Below are positions 1 to 7,715 of a DNA stretch of 18,408 nucleotides, piece by piece. The notes beneath the pieces were generated by a model. That model made no database searches. It saw only the letters and a list, made by a program, of their open reading frames with translations, and was not told the origin of the DNA. The number at the start of each line of letters is the position of its first letter. Positions within the stretch are counted from its first letter, which is position 1. Source of the DNA: PeH17 sp964414925 (GTDB lineage Bacteria > Bacillota > Clostridia > Christensenellales > CAG-138). The translations under genes were made by a program, and so were the position numbers. The stretch lies in the NCBI GenBank assembly GCA_964414925.1, contig CAYPXV010000023.1:1-18408 (forward strand), given 5' to 3'.

Positions 1-813
1 AACGGAAATCTGGTCAAAGCCAAGATCTCTTATCGCCTTAACATCTTCGGTGAAATCAAGGTTATTGGCGGTAAAAGTACCTCTTATGTAATGCTCCTTA
101 TCGCCTCTTTGTGCGATAAGCTTTTGCATTTTGGGCACGATAATGTCATATGAACCGCCGCCGTTTGGAGTAATGCGCAGTTTATCATGAACTTCACGTC
201 TTCCGTCAAGGCTTAAAACGAGATTAAACATCTCATCATTAATAAATTGACTTATTTCATCGTTCAATGCCACACCGTTGGTGGTTATAGTAAAATGAAT
301 CTGTTTTCCGTGGGTTTTTTCTATTTCACGACCGTATCTTACTATTTCCTTAACAACTTCGAAATTCATCAAAGGCTCGCCGCCGAATAAGTCCACTTCA
401 AGATTTTTCCTGGAAGCGGAATGTTTAACGAGGAAATCGAGTGCAAGCTTACCTGTTTCGGCACTCATAAGCATTCTGCCGCCGTGAAATTCGCCTGTTT
501 CGGCGAAGCAATAGCTACAGCGGAGATTGCAATCATGCGCCACATTAAGGCACATACTCTTTATGGGAGAAGTTTCGGCATTTCTCAATATCGGCTCGGG
601 CATTGGGGAATCGAATTTACCGAGCTGTTTCAGCTCATTGATCTCCTCAAGTACTTCGTCAATATCCTTACTTGAATAGGGCAACGCATAAACGTCGTTG
701 CCCTCTTCCATTTCGCGAACTATATCGAAAGTGATTTTGTCCAGCTTGTGGACGGCACCGCTTTCTACATCCAACACCAAATACTGCCCCCGATATTCAA
801 AGGCGTGTATCAT
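1..813 (-). CDS. scfB: SCIFF peptide maturase, radical SAM/SPASM protein (5' part only)
   Basis: This is the N-terminal 271 codons of the radical SAM enzyme that installs thioether cross-links in the SCIFF peptide encoded just upstream; the gene continues past the left edge. The translation shows the MIHAFEYRGQY start typical of the family and the [4Fe-4S]-binding CNLRCSYC motif (C95, C99, C102). It also shows FGGEPLMN, a common SAM-binding region, and the stretches NLEVDLFGGEP, LSLDGRREV and SYDIIVPKMQKL, which I recognise from SCIFF maturases. The C-terminal SPASM domain with auxiliary Fe-S clusters is expected outside the window. The ATG lies one base after the scfA stop codon (TAA, A, ATG) and has no clear Shine-Dalgarno of its own, so translation is probably coupled to scfA. 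The family assignment is confident because precursor and enzyme support each other. Confidence 0.93.
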   Translation of the reverse strand, partial: MIHAFEYRGQYLVLDVESGAVHKLDKITFDIVREMEEGNDVYALPYSSKDIDEVLEEINELKQLGKFDSPMPEPILRNAETSPIKSMCLNVAHDCNLRCSYCFAETGEFHGGRMLMSAETGKLALDFLVKHSASRKNLEVDLFGGEPLMNFEVVKEIVRYGREIEKTHGKQIHFTITTNGVALNDEISQFINDEMFNLVLSLDGRREVHDKLRITPNGGGSYDIIVPKMQKLIAQRGDKEHYIRGTFTANNLDFTEDVKAIRDLGFDQISV

Positions 814-814
814 T

Positions 815-958
815 TTATTTTTCGTTTTTAACGCATTTCTGATTTGCGACAGTGCAAGAGGTCTTGCATGCGGACTGGCAGCTTGCCTGGCATTCGCCGC
901 AGCCTGTGCCTGTGCCCTTATTGATGCAGGGATTCTGTAATGTTTCGATATGTTTCAT
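815..958 (-). CDS. scfA: Six-cysteine ranthipeptide SCIFF precursor
   Basis: This is a 47-residue cysteine-rich peptide, the substrate of the adjacent radical SAM maturase. It begins MKHIETLQNP and carries the family core CGECQASCQSACKTSC followed by TVANQKC, giving C20, C23, C27, C31, C35 and C42, the six cysteines that name the family. A seventh cysteine, C11, sits in the leader-like N-terminal part. GGAGG at 967-971 is eight bases before the ATG, and a promoter lies further upstream. Known SCIFF peptides receive Cys-to-Thr thioether links made by the partner enzyme; the biological role remains poorly defined. By position, C31 and T36 are the likeliest linked pair, because I recall a five-residue Cys-Thr spacing in the Clostridium thermocellum homologue; this is inference. 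The peptide lies directly upstream of scfB on the same strand. Confidence 0.95.
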   Translation of the reverse strand: MKHIETLQNPCINKGTGTGCGECQASCQSACKTSCTVANQKCVKNEK

Positions 959-988
959 TTTTCTATCCTCCAAATGAATAATAAAGTC

Positions 989-1017
989 ATTATACTACAT
1001 TTATCGTCCAATTACAA
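989..1017 (-). promoter_or_regulatory. Sigma-A-type promoter of scfA-scfB
   Basis: On the minus strand there is TTGTAA (1017-1012), a 17-base spacer and a perfect TATAAT (994-989). The expected transcript start is near 982, about 24 bases before the scfA ATG, with GGAGG between them. Spacing and -10 match the consensus well and the -35 is moderate. Confidence 0.72.
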
Positions 1018-1089
1018 CCCCCTGTGCATTTGATTTTCAAAGTATTTAACCAAAGTAAATGCTGATTGAAGCGATTTTTTCTTATTTTG

Positions 1090-1118
1090 TTGACAAAAAA
1101 TTATAAGTATGTTAGAAT
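1090..1118 (+). promoter_or_regulatory. Sigma-A-type promoter of the MATE transporter gene
   Basis: A perfect TTGACA (1090-1095), a 17-base spacer and TAGAAT (1113-1118), with TG one base upstream of the -10 (1110-1111), make a near-consensus extended promoter. The transcript should start near 1125, leaving a leader of about 20 bases that contains AAAGGAG at 1131-1137 before the ATG at 1145. No operator-like palindrome is obvious. Confidence 0.8.
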
Positions 1119-1144
1119 GAGCCGCAATTGAAAGGAGAAGAAAA

Positions 1145-2479
1145 ATGAGGATTCAACTTTCGGATCATTTTAACTACGGAAGGCTTTTAAAATTTACATT
1201 ACCGTCTATAGCTATGATGATATTTACATCCATCTACGGTGTGGTAGACGGGTTTTTTGTTTCCAATTTTGCGGAGAAGACGGCATTTGCGGCAGTAAAT
1301 CTCATAATGCCGTTTTTAATGGTACTTGCGACCGTCGGGTTCATGTTCGGAACGGGCGGTTCGGCAATAGTGGCAAAGACCTTTGGTGAGGGCGATAAAG
1401 AAAAGGCTAATAAGTATTTTTCGCTGTTTGTTTATTTTTCGTTTGCAATCGGCATAGTTCTTGCCATACTCGGTTTTATCTTTATAAGACCTATTGCTTC
1501 TTTCTTAAAAGCCGAGGGCGAATTGCTTGAGGACTGCGTGTTATATGCCAGGGTAATACTTTGCGCATTGCCGTTTTACATTTCGCAGCTTATTTTTCAG
1601 AGCTTTTTGGTAACGGCGGAAAAACCCCAGCTCGGACTTAAAGTAACGATCCTGTCCGGAGTTACTAACATGGTACTTGATGCCGTGCTTGTAATTCTTT
1701 TACCTCAAGAATACAAACTGTTCGGTGCCGCACTTGCAACCGCATTGAGCCAGCTTGTCGGCGGCGGTCTGCCCCTTTTGTATTTCTCCAAGAAGAACGA
1801 CAGCATATTAAGGCTTGGAAAAACCGAATATGACGGCAAAGCTATATTTAAAGCATGTACCAACGGTTCATCGGAATTTATGAGTAATATTTCAATGAGT
1901 CTTGTAGGTATGCTTTATAATTCCCAATTGATGGATTATGCGGGCGAAAACGGTGTTGCGGCATACGGAGTTATGATGTATGTAAGCATGATTTTCTCGG
2001 CTGCGTTTATAGGCTATTCCGTGGGTACTGCGCCGATAGTAAGCTATCACTACGGTGCGGAAAATCATAGCGAGCTGAGCGGATTATTAAAAAAGAGTTT
2101 AACTCTGATTTTGATTTTTTCCGTTTCAATGACATTATTGGCGGAGCTGCTTGCAGTTCCCCTTGCAAAGCTTTTCGTAAGCTATGATAAAGAACTGATG
2201 AACATGACGATTTCGGGTTTCAGAGTTTTCGGACTGTCCTTCCTTTTCATGGGCTTTGCGATTTACGGCTCGGGATTCTTCACGGCACTCAATGACGGAC
2301 CTATATCCGCACTGATTTCGTTTTTGAGAACACTTGTATTTCAGATTGCCGCGGTTATGCTTTTACCGCTTATCTTGGGCATAGACGGCATATGGATTTC
2401 CATAGTTGTTGCCGAGGTCATGGCGGTAATATTGACATTCACATTCCTTATATTGAAACGCAAGAAGTATAAATATTGA
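1145..2479 (+). CDS. MATE-family multidrug/metabolite efflux transporter
   Basis: This is a 444-residue integral membrane protein of the multidrug and toxic compound extrusion family, which exports cationic drugs or metabolites in exchange for Na+ or H+. The length fits the family, and the sequence alternates hydrophobic helices and short loops consistent with twelve membrane spans. Visible family features are LPSIAMMIFTSIYGVVDGFF in helix 1 (about residues 19-38), GTGGSAIVAKTFGEGDKEKA (69-88) and a second-half counterpart near GYSVGTAPIVSYHYGA. The C-terminus is basic (LKRKKYKY). It is transcribed alone from its own strong promoter, divergently from scfA, and ends at the bidirectional hairpin. 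The subfamily looks MepA/NorM-like, but the substrate cannot be read from the sequence. An export role for the neighbouring SCIFF product is possible but unsupported. Confidence 0.92.
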   Translation: MRIQLSDHFNYGRLLKFTLPSIAMMIFTSIYGVVDGFFVSNFAEKTAFAAVNLIMPFLMVLATVGFMFGTGGSAIVAKTFGEGDKEKANKYFSLFVYFSFAIGIVLAILGFIFIRPIASFLKAEGELLEDCVLYARVILCALPFYISQLIFQSFLVTAEKPQLGLKVTILSGVTNMVLDAVLVILLPQEYKLFGAALATALSQLVGGGLPLLYFSKKNDSILRLGKTEYDGKAIFKACTNGSSEFMSNISMSLVGMLYNSQLMDYAGENGVAAYGVMMYVSMIFSAAFIGYSVGTAPIVSYHYGAENHSELSGLLKKSLTLILIFSVSMTLLAELLAVPLAKLFVSYDKELMNMTISGFRVFGLSFLFMGFAIYGSGFFTALNDGPISALISFLRTLVFQIAAVMLLPLILGIDGIWISIVVAEVMAVILTFTFLILKRKKYKY

Positions 2480-2482
2480 TTT

Positions 2483-2519
2483 AATAAACGGCTATTCGCA
2501 ATGCGAATAGCCGTTTATT
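2483..2519. terminator. Bidirectional intrinsic terminator between convergent genes
   Basis: A perfect 17-bp inverted repeat (arms 2483-2499 and 2503-2519, loop AAT) has a GC-rich middle, GGCTATTCGC/GCGAATAGCC. It is flanked by A-rich bases on the left and TTTATTTTATT on the right, so it yields a U-rich tail on either strand. It starts four bases after the MATE stop codon and touches the stop codon of the U32 gene, so it can terminate both convergent transcripts. Confidence 0.88.
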
Positions 2520-3743
2520 TTATTGTTTACCTGTTTGTTTTTTTAAGATGTCGCCTGCTTTTACGGGTTCATCGCATCCGATATAGATGTGCTGGCAGGC
2601 ATGAGGTGCGCAGTCCTGTGATTCCCCTTCTTCACTGCGAATAAACGAAACATTGAATTTTCTGCCCACATCCTTCGGCGATAGAATAATCAGTTCATCG
2701 CCGACGGCAAATCTGTTCCTTTGCTCTATATGCGCAATCTTGTTTTCCGCATCGTACCCGAGTACGACCGCACTTATTTGATACTGCTGAATATAGCCGC
2801 CTGTTTCCGCCTGAATCATTTCCGAGCCGAAGCAGTCGCCATACTCGCCGAGCATGAATCCGGTGGTATAGGGTCTGTGGCTCAACTGCATAAGCTCACG
2901 TCTGACTGCATCCATATCATAGCCGTCGAGTGCCATGCGATAAGCATTTACAACCGTTGCAACATAGAGTATTGATTTCATTCTGCCCTCTATTTTAAGG
3001 CTTACAATACCCGAATCGATAATATCATCCAGATAATCCACCATGCACATATCCTTTGAGTTAAGGATAAAGCTTCCGTTACGCTGGGATATTATCGGGA
3101 AGAACTCACCGTCACTTCCGCGCTCACGAACTTCAAACGACCAACGGCAAGGTTGAGCACATTCACCCTTATTACTGTCCCTTCCTGCAATATAGTTGCT
3201 GAACAAGCATCTTCCGGAATAGCTGACGCACATTGCACCGTGAACAAATGCTTCAAGTTCCAAAGTCTCGGGTAATTTTTCCCTCATACTGCGTATTTCC
3301 GAAAGGGTAAGCTCTCGTGCAAGAACAATCCTGTCTATACCCTGCTCATGCCAGAACATGGCAGCTTCACTGTTTAGAGTATTGGCTTGCGTACTTAAAT
3401 GCAAACTGAGTGACGGCGCAACACGTTTTGCAACCCTTATAACGGATGGGTCATTGATAATCAAAGCATCAACATTCGCCTTTTCAAGAGCCTTCAACGT
3501 TTCGGGAAGTGAAGTCAGTTGCTCGTCACGCATAAAGGCATTTACGGTTACATAAATCTTTACATTGCGTTCATGAGCATAGCTAACCGCTTCCGCTATT
3601 TCGTCAAGAGTAAAATTATCCGCAAGATTTCTCAGCGAAAACTCCGTTGCACCTATGTAAACGGCATCTGCGCCGAAATGTATTGCGGTTTTAAGTCTTT
3701 CCATATTGCCTGCCGGAGCAAGCAATTCTACTTTTTTATTCAT
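2520..3743 (-). CDS. U32-family protein, TrhP-like (tRNA uridine hydroxylation)
   Basis: This roughly 407-residue U32-family protein was historically called a collagenase-like peptidase. Family members near mltG in Firmicutes (YrrN/YrrO, now TrhP) act in 5-hydroxyuridine formation at tRNA position 34 rather than in proteolysis. The sequence shows ELLAPAGNMERLKTAIHFGA at the N-terminus, FVHGAMCVSYSGRC and GECAQPCRW. These give C172, C179, C195 and C199, of the kind that bind an Fe-S cluster in U32 proteins. A beta-rich C-terminal domain follows. Two adjacent ATGs are possible: the one at 3746 is only one base after GGAGG, while the one at 3743 has better spacing and gives a TGATG stop-start overlap with the upstream gene, so I chose 3743. 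It is the last gene of the long operon and ends at the shared hairpin. It could instead be a different U32 subtype. Confidence 0.87.
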   Translation of the reverse strand: MNKKVELLAPAGNMERLKTAIHFGADAVYIGATEFSLRNLADNFTLDEIAEAVSYAHERNVKIYVTVNAFMRDEQLTSLPETLKALEKANVDALIINDPSVIRVAKRVAPSLSLHLSTQANTLNSEAAMFWHEQGIDRIVLARELTLSEIRSMREKLPETLELEAFVHGAMCVSYSGRCLFSNYIAGRDSNKGECAQPCRWSFEVRERGSDGEFFPIISQRNGSFILNSKDMCMVDYLDDIIDSGIVSLKIEGRMKSILYVATVVNAYRMALDGYDMDAVRRELMQLSHRPYTTGFMLGEYGDCFGSEMIQAETGGYIQQYQISAVVLGYDAENKIAHIEQRNRFAVGDELIILSPKDVGRKFNVSFIRSEEGESQDCAPHACQHIYIGCDEPVKAGDILKKQTGKQ

Positions 3744-4414
3744 CATTCCTCCGTTACCGAGTTAATCAGTAAATACATCGGTTTTAGCAATAAGAAATCA
3801 TTTATCAATCGCTGTTTGATATCGCTCGGTTCAATTAAATCCGATACGCCATTAACGGATTTTGTCCAAGCAAAGGATTTGACATTGATAAAACGTTTTA
3901 TTTCATCCGAGGCGTTCGGGAAATGTTGTTTTTTATATGAATCTGCCATATAATAAAACCCATTTTCTTCGAGGACGGTCGCCATTTCCAGGAAGGAGTG
4001 CGGTTCGGCAATAAGTTTAGCCCTGTACCTCTGCATGTAGCTCGGTTCTGCGCTATAGAATCCGATACCGTAGCGATAACCCGTCGGTGAAATTTCGAAC
4101 CAGAGCGAACAACCGTCGCTTAGATGAGTATTCGGGTGACGAAAGGCAATCCACATATGGTTGCGATACGGTGATTTATCCTTTGTAAACCGAGTATCCC
4201 GTCGTATTCTCGATACGGTTGCATTGAGCGACTGATTAAAATCGGGGTCAAGCTCAAGAGCGGTAGGCAAAAGTTCCTTTGCCAGTTCCTTTAACGGCTG
4301 CTGAACGAACTTCTTATATCTATCACGATTTTCTTCAAACCATTCGGTATTATTATTCAGATTTATTTCAAACAAGAATCTGAATGTTTCATTATAAAAC
4401 CCTGAAAAACTCAT
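3743..4414 (-). CDS. DUF2461 family protein (TIGR02453-like)
   Basis: This protein of about 223 residues belongs to an uncharacterised family widespread in bacteria; no biochemical role is established. Family landmarks are FLFEINLNNNTEWFEENRDRY near the N-terminus, the very conserved RIRRDTRFTKDKSPYRNHMW in the middle, and the glycine- and tyrosine-rich GYRYGIGFY. No signal peptide or membrane helix is seen. The frame is open from a TTG at 4426, but the ATG at 4414 lies two bases after the mltG stop codon (TAA, TT, ATG), and the family starts close to SFSGFYNETF, so I use 4414. There is no clear Shine-Dalgarno, which suggests translation by reinitiation after mltG. It sits where Bacillus has the tRNA methyltransferase gene trmR, but it is not a methyltransferase by sequence. 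Confidence 0.87.
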   Translation of the reverse strand: MSFSGFYNETFRFLFEINLNNNTEWFEENRDRYKKFVQQPLKELAKELLPTALELDPDFNQSLNATVSRIRRDTRFTKDKSPYRNHMWIAFRHPNTHLSDGCSLWFEISPTGYRYGIGFYSAEPSYMQRYRAKLIAEPHSFLEMATVLEENGFYYMADSYKKQHFPNASDEIKRFINVKSFAWTKSVNGVSDLIEPSDIKQRLINDFLLLKPMYLLINSVTEE

Positions 4415-4416
4415 AA

Positions 4417-5646
4417 TTAAGGCCAAAGGGGACTGTAGGTCGCAACGTTTTTATTATGCTCTTTAAGCGTCTTTGCAAAAACGAGTGCACCCGAATCCGG
4501 ATCCATCAAGCAGAAATACAGGTACTCCTGCTCCACATACTCATCATTGGGGTAAAGTGCTGCATTAATAGCGGCATCGCCGGGGTTACAAACAGGACCC
4601 AACGGCAAACCGACATTTGTATGCGTATTGTAACCCGAGTCGGTTGCAAGCTGTTCTTCCGTAAGATGAAGTGAACCTGTTTTAAGTACATACTCCAGCG
4701 TAGCGTCGGAATCAAACGGCATATTTTTTTCGCTTCTGTTATGGAAAACCGCCGATACCTTTGCAAAGTCAAACGTTTTGGATTCCTTTTCCAATATCGA
4801 AGCCAAGGTTACGACCTCATAGAATGTCATATCGAGTTCGTTTGCTCGTGCCGTATATATGGGACCGAAAACCTGCTCAAACTTTGTAAGCATTTTATCA
4901 ATCAAAGTCTCCACCGTCGCATCTACATAGAGTTCATATGTTGCGGGGAACAGGAAACCCTCCAGGGCATATTTGCGTTCACCCGTTTCATCCTCGGGAA
5001 TTTCCGATATAAAGGGATGATCCTTTTCGAATTGTTCACCCGTAACCAAGAGTGAAAGGAAATCGTCGGGATTATCGATGAACCCCTGTTCAACGAGCTT
5101 GTCCGCCATCGCTTCAAGGGTTAAACCCTCGGAAAGTGAGACGGAAATTGTTTCTTTGGGCGGATTACCTTTACAGATAACATCGACCATTTCCGCAACG
5201 GTCATATTTTTGGAAAGTACATAAGTACCTGCCTGAAGTCTGTTGGCTTTGCCTATAAAGTCAACGTAGATTTTGAACACCGCCTTATGCTTAATCAAGC
5301 CGACATTATCCTCGCCGCAAGCTTCATACAGAATTTTTGCAATGCTTGACGCACCGCTGCCCGACGGAATTTCCACGACAATGGGCGTTGCATCATTGGG
5401 GTCAACAGGCATAAAATAGTTGTCTTTAATCTTATCGTATGCCACAAACAGTATCGCAAATACGGCTGCCAGTGTCAGCAGTATGATGAGTATTGAGCGA
5501 ACAATACGACCGCCCATGCTCATCTTTTTCTGCGATTTTTCTTTGTTTCTGCGCTTACGTTGCCAACGCTCCAGAGCATCCGATGCATCGGTGTCCGAGT
5601 CGTCCAGACGTACAACACGTCTTGAGTTGTGTTTTTCTTCCGACAT
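4417..5646 (-). CDS. mltG: Endolytic murein transglycosylase MltG (YceG-like)
   Basis: MltG is a membrane-anchored lytic transglycosylase that cleaves nascent glycan strands and so limits their length. The 409-residue protein has a charged cytoplasmic tail of about 45 residues (rich in R, K, D and E), one membrane helix at about 49-69, a LysM-like region (about 90-160) and the YceG catalytic domain. Landmarks are EGFLFPATYEL (229-239), ASILEKES (282-289) and GLPLGPVCNPG (346-356). E286 is the expected catalytic glutamate by comparison with E. coli MltG. An AAGGAG precedes the ATG with good spacing. The long acidic-basic cytoplasmic tail is typical of Gram-positive MltG. It lies fourteen bases after the ylbF-like gene and directly before the DUF2461 gene; linkage to a U32/TrhP gene is a conserved Firmicutes arrangement. 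Confidence 0.94.
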   Translation of the reverse strand: MSEEKHNSRRVVRLDDSDTDASDALERWQRKRRNKEKSQKKMSMGGRIVRSILIILLTLAAVFAILFVAYDKIKDNYFMPVDPNDATPIVVEIPSGSGASSIAKILYEACGEDNVGLIKHKAVFKIYVDFIGKANRLQAGTYVLSKNMTVAEMVDVICKGNPPKETISVSLSEGLTLEAMADKLVEQGFIDNPDDFLSLLVTGEQFEKDHPFISEIPEDETGERKYALEGFLFPATYELYVDATVETLIDKMLTKFEQVFGPIYTARANELDMTFYEVVTLASILEKESKTFDFAKVSAVFHNRSEKNMPFDSDATLEYVLKTGSLHLTEEQLATDSGYNTHTNVGLPLGPVCNPGDAAINAALYPNDEYVEQEYLYFCLMDPDSGALVFAKTLKEHNKNVATYSPLWP

Positions 5647-5660
5647 AACTTTTCTCCTTT

Positions 5661-6017
5661 TTATTTTGAGGTATCTAACCTACTTAAATCAATATCAACA
5701 GCACTTGCAAGCGTTTCATACACGTCTGCCATAAGGTGGGACAAACGGTATTCCGCCATCAGGTAACGGCTTGCGCAATCATCAAATTGCAAAAGCTCAC
5801 CCAATTTTTGGAGTTTTATAAGTTCTTCCTCGGGAAGCTGACCCGCCGTTTCGAGTAATTGAAGCTTTGTTCTCAGTGCAGTGTATTCCTTCAATAAAAC
5901 CTTGGTGGCTTCATTTGAGTATGCGTTTTGCCGTGCGCAGCGAAACTCATCGTATTCCGCGCTTTGTCTCAAAATTTCGGCAAGCTCATTTGTTTTTTCT
6001 TTAACCTGTTCATTCAT
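5661..6017 (-). CDS. YlbF/YmcA-family regulator
   Basis: This is a small (118-residue) all-helical protein of the Com_YlbF family (formerly DUF964). In Bacillus, YlbF, YmcA and YaaT form an Fe-S-containing complex that works with RNase Y in mRNA maturation and affects competence, sporulation and biofilm formation. Visible features are the helical N-terminus KTNELAEILRQSAEYDEFR, a charged middle helix, and a C-terminal pair LLQFDDCASRYLMAEYRLSH. A TTG at 6023 would extend the frame, but the ATG at 6017 shares its A with the RNase J stop codon (TAATG), a typical coupled start, and matches the usual family length. Direct coupling to RNase J links it to RNA decay. The single cysteine near residue 80 could be relevant to cluster binding but proves nothing. 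Confidence 0.86.
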   Translation of the reverse strand: MNEQVKEKTNELAEILRQSAEYDEFRCARQNAYSNEATKVLLKEYTALRTKLQLLETAGQLPEEELIKLQKLGELLQFDDCASRYLMAEYRLSHLMADVYETLASAVDIDLSRLDTSK

Positions 6018-7687
6018 TAACAATCAACCTCGATTATTTCGGGGAGGATAACGGGAGTTCTGCCGATTCTGTTCATCAGGAAACTTCTCATACCCGATTT
6101 CAATGAATTTTTGAATGTATTCCAATCGGTATCCGCACCCTTATGTAAATCTTTTGCAAGCTTATAAGCATACTCTTCCGCTTCCGTATAAAGCTCGCCC
6201 GATTCTTTGATATAGATAAAGCCTCTTGTTATCAATTTAGGCATACCGAGCAGTTCGCCGCTGTTTGAATTTATCGGAACGATTATAGCAACAAGTCCGT
6301 CCTGCGAAAGCAGTCTGCGTTCCTGCAAAACGGTTGAGCCTATGTCACCCACTCCGAGTCCGTCAACCATAATTGCATCCGACGGCACGTTTCCGGACAG
6401 TTTTGCGCTGCGCTTGGTAAGTTCCAGAACCTGACCGTTATCCATTATAAAAATATTGCCTTCCGAAATTCCAACCTGTTCAGCCAATTTCGCATTATGA
6501 TGCAATTGCCGTGTTTCGCCGTGGACGGGGATAAAGTAACGAGGTTTAACAGTCAAGAGCATGAGTTTAAGTTCTTCCTGTCTGGCATGACCCGATACGT
6601 GAACATCCGCAAGTCTATCATAAACCACGTTTGCTCCCTTTTGGAACAATTGATTTATTACCCTGCCGACACTCTTTTCATTGCCCGGAATAGCGGAGGC
6701 GGAAATAACGACCGTATCGCCCTTTCCTATAATAACTCTGTGGTTTGCATTTGCCATTCTGAACAGACCGCTCATCGACTCACCTTGACTACCCGTAGTG
6801 AGAATACAAACCTTATTGTTATCATAGTCCTTGAGTTTTTCAAGCGGAACTTCACAACCTTCGGGTATATTAAGATATCCAAGCTCCTGGGCTATCTTTT
6901 TTATCATTACCATGCTTCTGCCCTGGAAACATACAATACGTCCATGCGCAACGGCGATATTTACCACCTGCTGGATTCTGTATACATTAGAAGCAAATGA
7001 AGCGACGATGATTCTGCCCTCCGCTTCGCTGAAAACCTTTTCGAATGTTTTACCCAGTTCCGCTTCCGATGGAGTACTGCCCGTGGATTCGGCATTGGTG
7101 CTGTCCATCATAAGCGCAAGAACACCTTCCGAGCCATAGCGGGCAAAGCTGCATATATCTATAGGTTCATTGTCTATGGGCGTGTAATCGAACTTAAAGT
7201 CACCCGTATGAATCAAGACGCCCACGGGAGTAGTTATTGCAAGTGCGACAGCACCGGCAATTGAATGGCTTACCTTAATGAATTCTATTTTAAAGCAACC
7301 GACTTCGATTACATCCTTTGCCGCAATGCAGCGCAAGTCCGCATCCTGAACACCACGCTCGTGAAGTTTATGATCGACAAGGGCAAGGGTGAAACCCGTA
7401 CCGTAAACGGGAACATGGAATCGTTTCAGTGCGTACGGTATAGCTCCGATATGGTCTTCGTGACCATGGGTCAAAATAAATGCTTTAAGCTTATCCGCAC
7501 TCATATCCAGATAACTCATATCCGGAATTACTATGTCAATGCCGAGCATTTCCTCTTCGGGGAACGCAAGGCCGCAATCTATAACAATCGCATCATCGCC
7601 GTATTCGATGACGGTCATATTCTTTCCGATTTCTCCAAGACCGCCCAGCGGAATTATTCTGAGAACCGGTGTTGTATTTTTTGCCAA
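6017..7687 (-). CDS. rnj: Ribonuclease J (metallo-beta-lactamase/beta-CASP)
   Basis: RNase J is a 5'-3' exonuclease and endonuclease central to Firmicutes mRNA turnover and rRNA processing. The 556-residue length fits RNase J1/J2. Landmarks in order are PLGGLGEIGKNM (13-24), the zinc-binding HGHEDH (74-79), KVSHSI (H141), HTGDF (H160, D163), STPSE (204-208), the beta-CASP motif HVSGHA (363-368) and PVHGE (387-391). A C-terminal domain typical of RNase J follows. All metal ligands I can place are intact, so an active J1-like enzyme is more likely than an inactive paralogue. The start is a TTG at 7687: an in-frame TAA lies only six bases upstream, so no ATG is available, and AAAGGA precedes it by about ten bases. 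The stop codon overlaps the YlbF-family start. Confidence 0.95.
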   Translation of the reverse strand: MAKNTTPVLRIIPLGGLGEIGKNMTVIEYGDDAIVIDCGLAFPEEEMLGIDIVIPDMSYLDMSADKLKAFILTHGHEDHIGAIPYALKRFHVPVYGTGFTLALVDHKLHERGVQDADLRCIAAKDVIEVGCFKIEFIKVSHSIAGAVALAITTPVGVLIHTGDFKFDYTPIDNEPIDICSFARYGSEGVLALMMDSTNAESTGSTPSEAELGKTFEKVFSEAEGRIIVASFASNVYRIQQVVNIAVAHGRIVCFQGRSMVMIKKIAQELGYLNIPEGCEVPLEKLKDYDNNKVCILTTGSQGESMSGLFRMANANHRVIIGKGDTVVISASAIPGNEKSVGRVINQLFQKGANVVYDRLADVHVSGHARQEELKLMLLTVKPRYFIPVHGETRQLHHNAKLAEQVGISEGNIFIMDNGQVLELTKRSAKLSGNVPSDAIMVDGLGVGDIGSTVLQERRLLSQDGLVAIIVPINSNSGELLGMPKLITRGFIYIKESGELYTEAEEYAYKLAKDLHKGADTDWNTFKNSLKSGMRSFLMNRIGRTPVILPEIIEVDC

Positions 7688-7715
7688 AATTAATTAATCC
7701 TTTCGATTTTAGTAA

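Noticed and set aside
421..940. Plus-strand open frames opposite scfB and scfA (421-675, 698-940)
   Set aside because: They are antisense to genes with clear family motifs; their translations show no family features and they lack ribosome binding sites.
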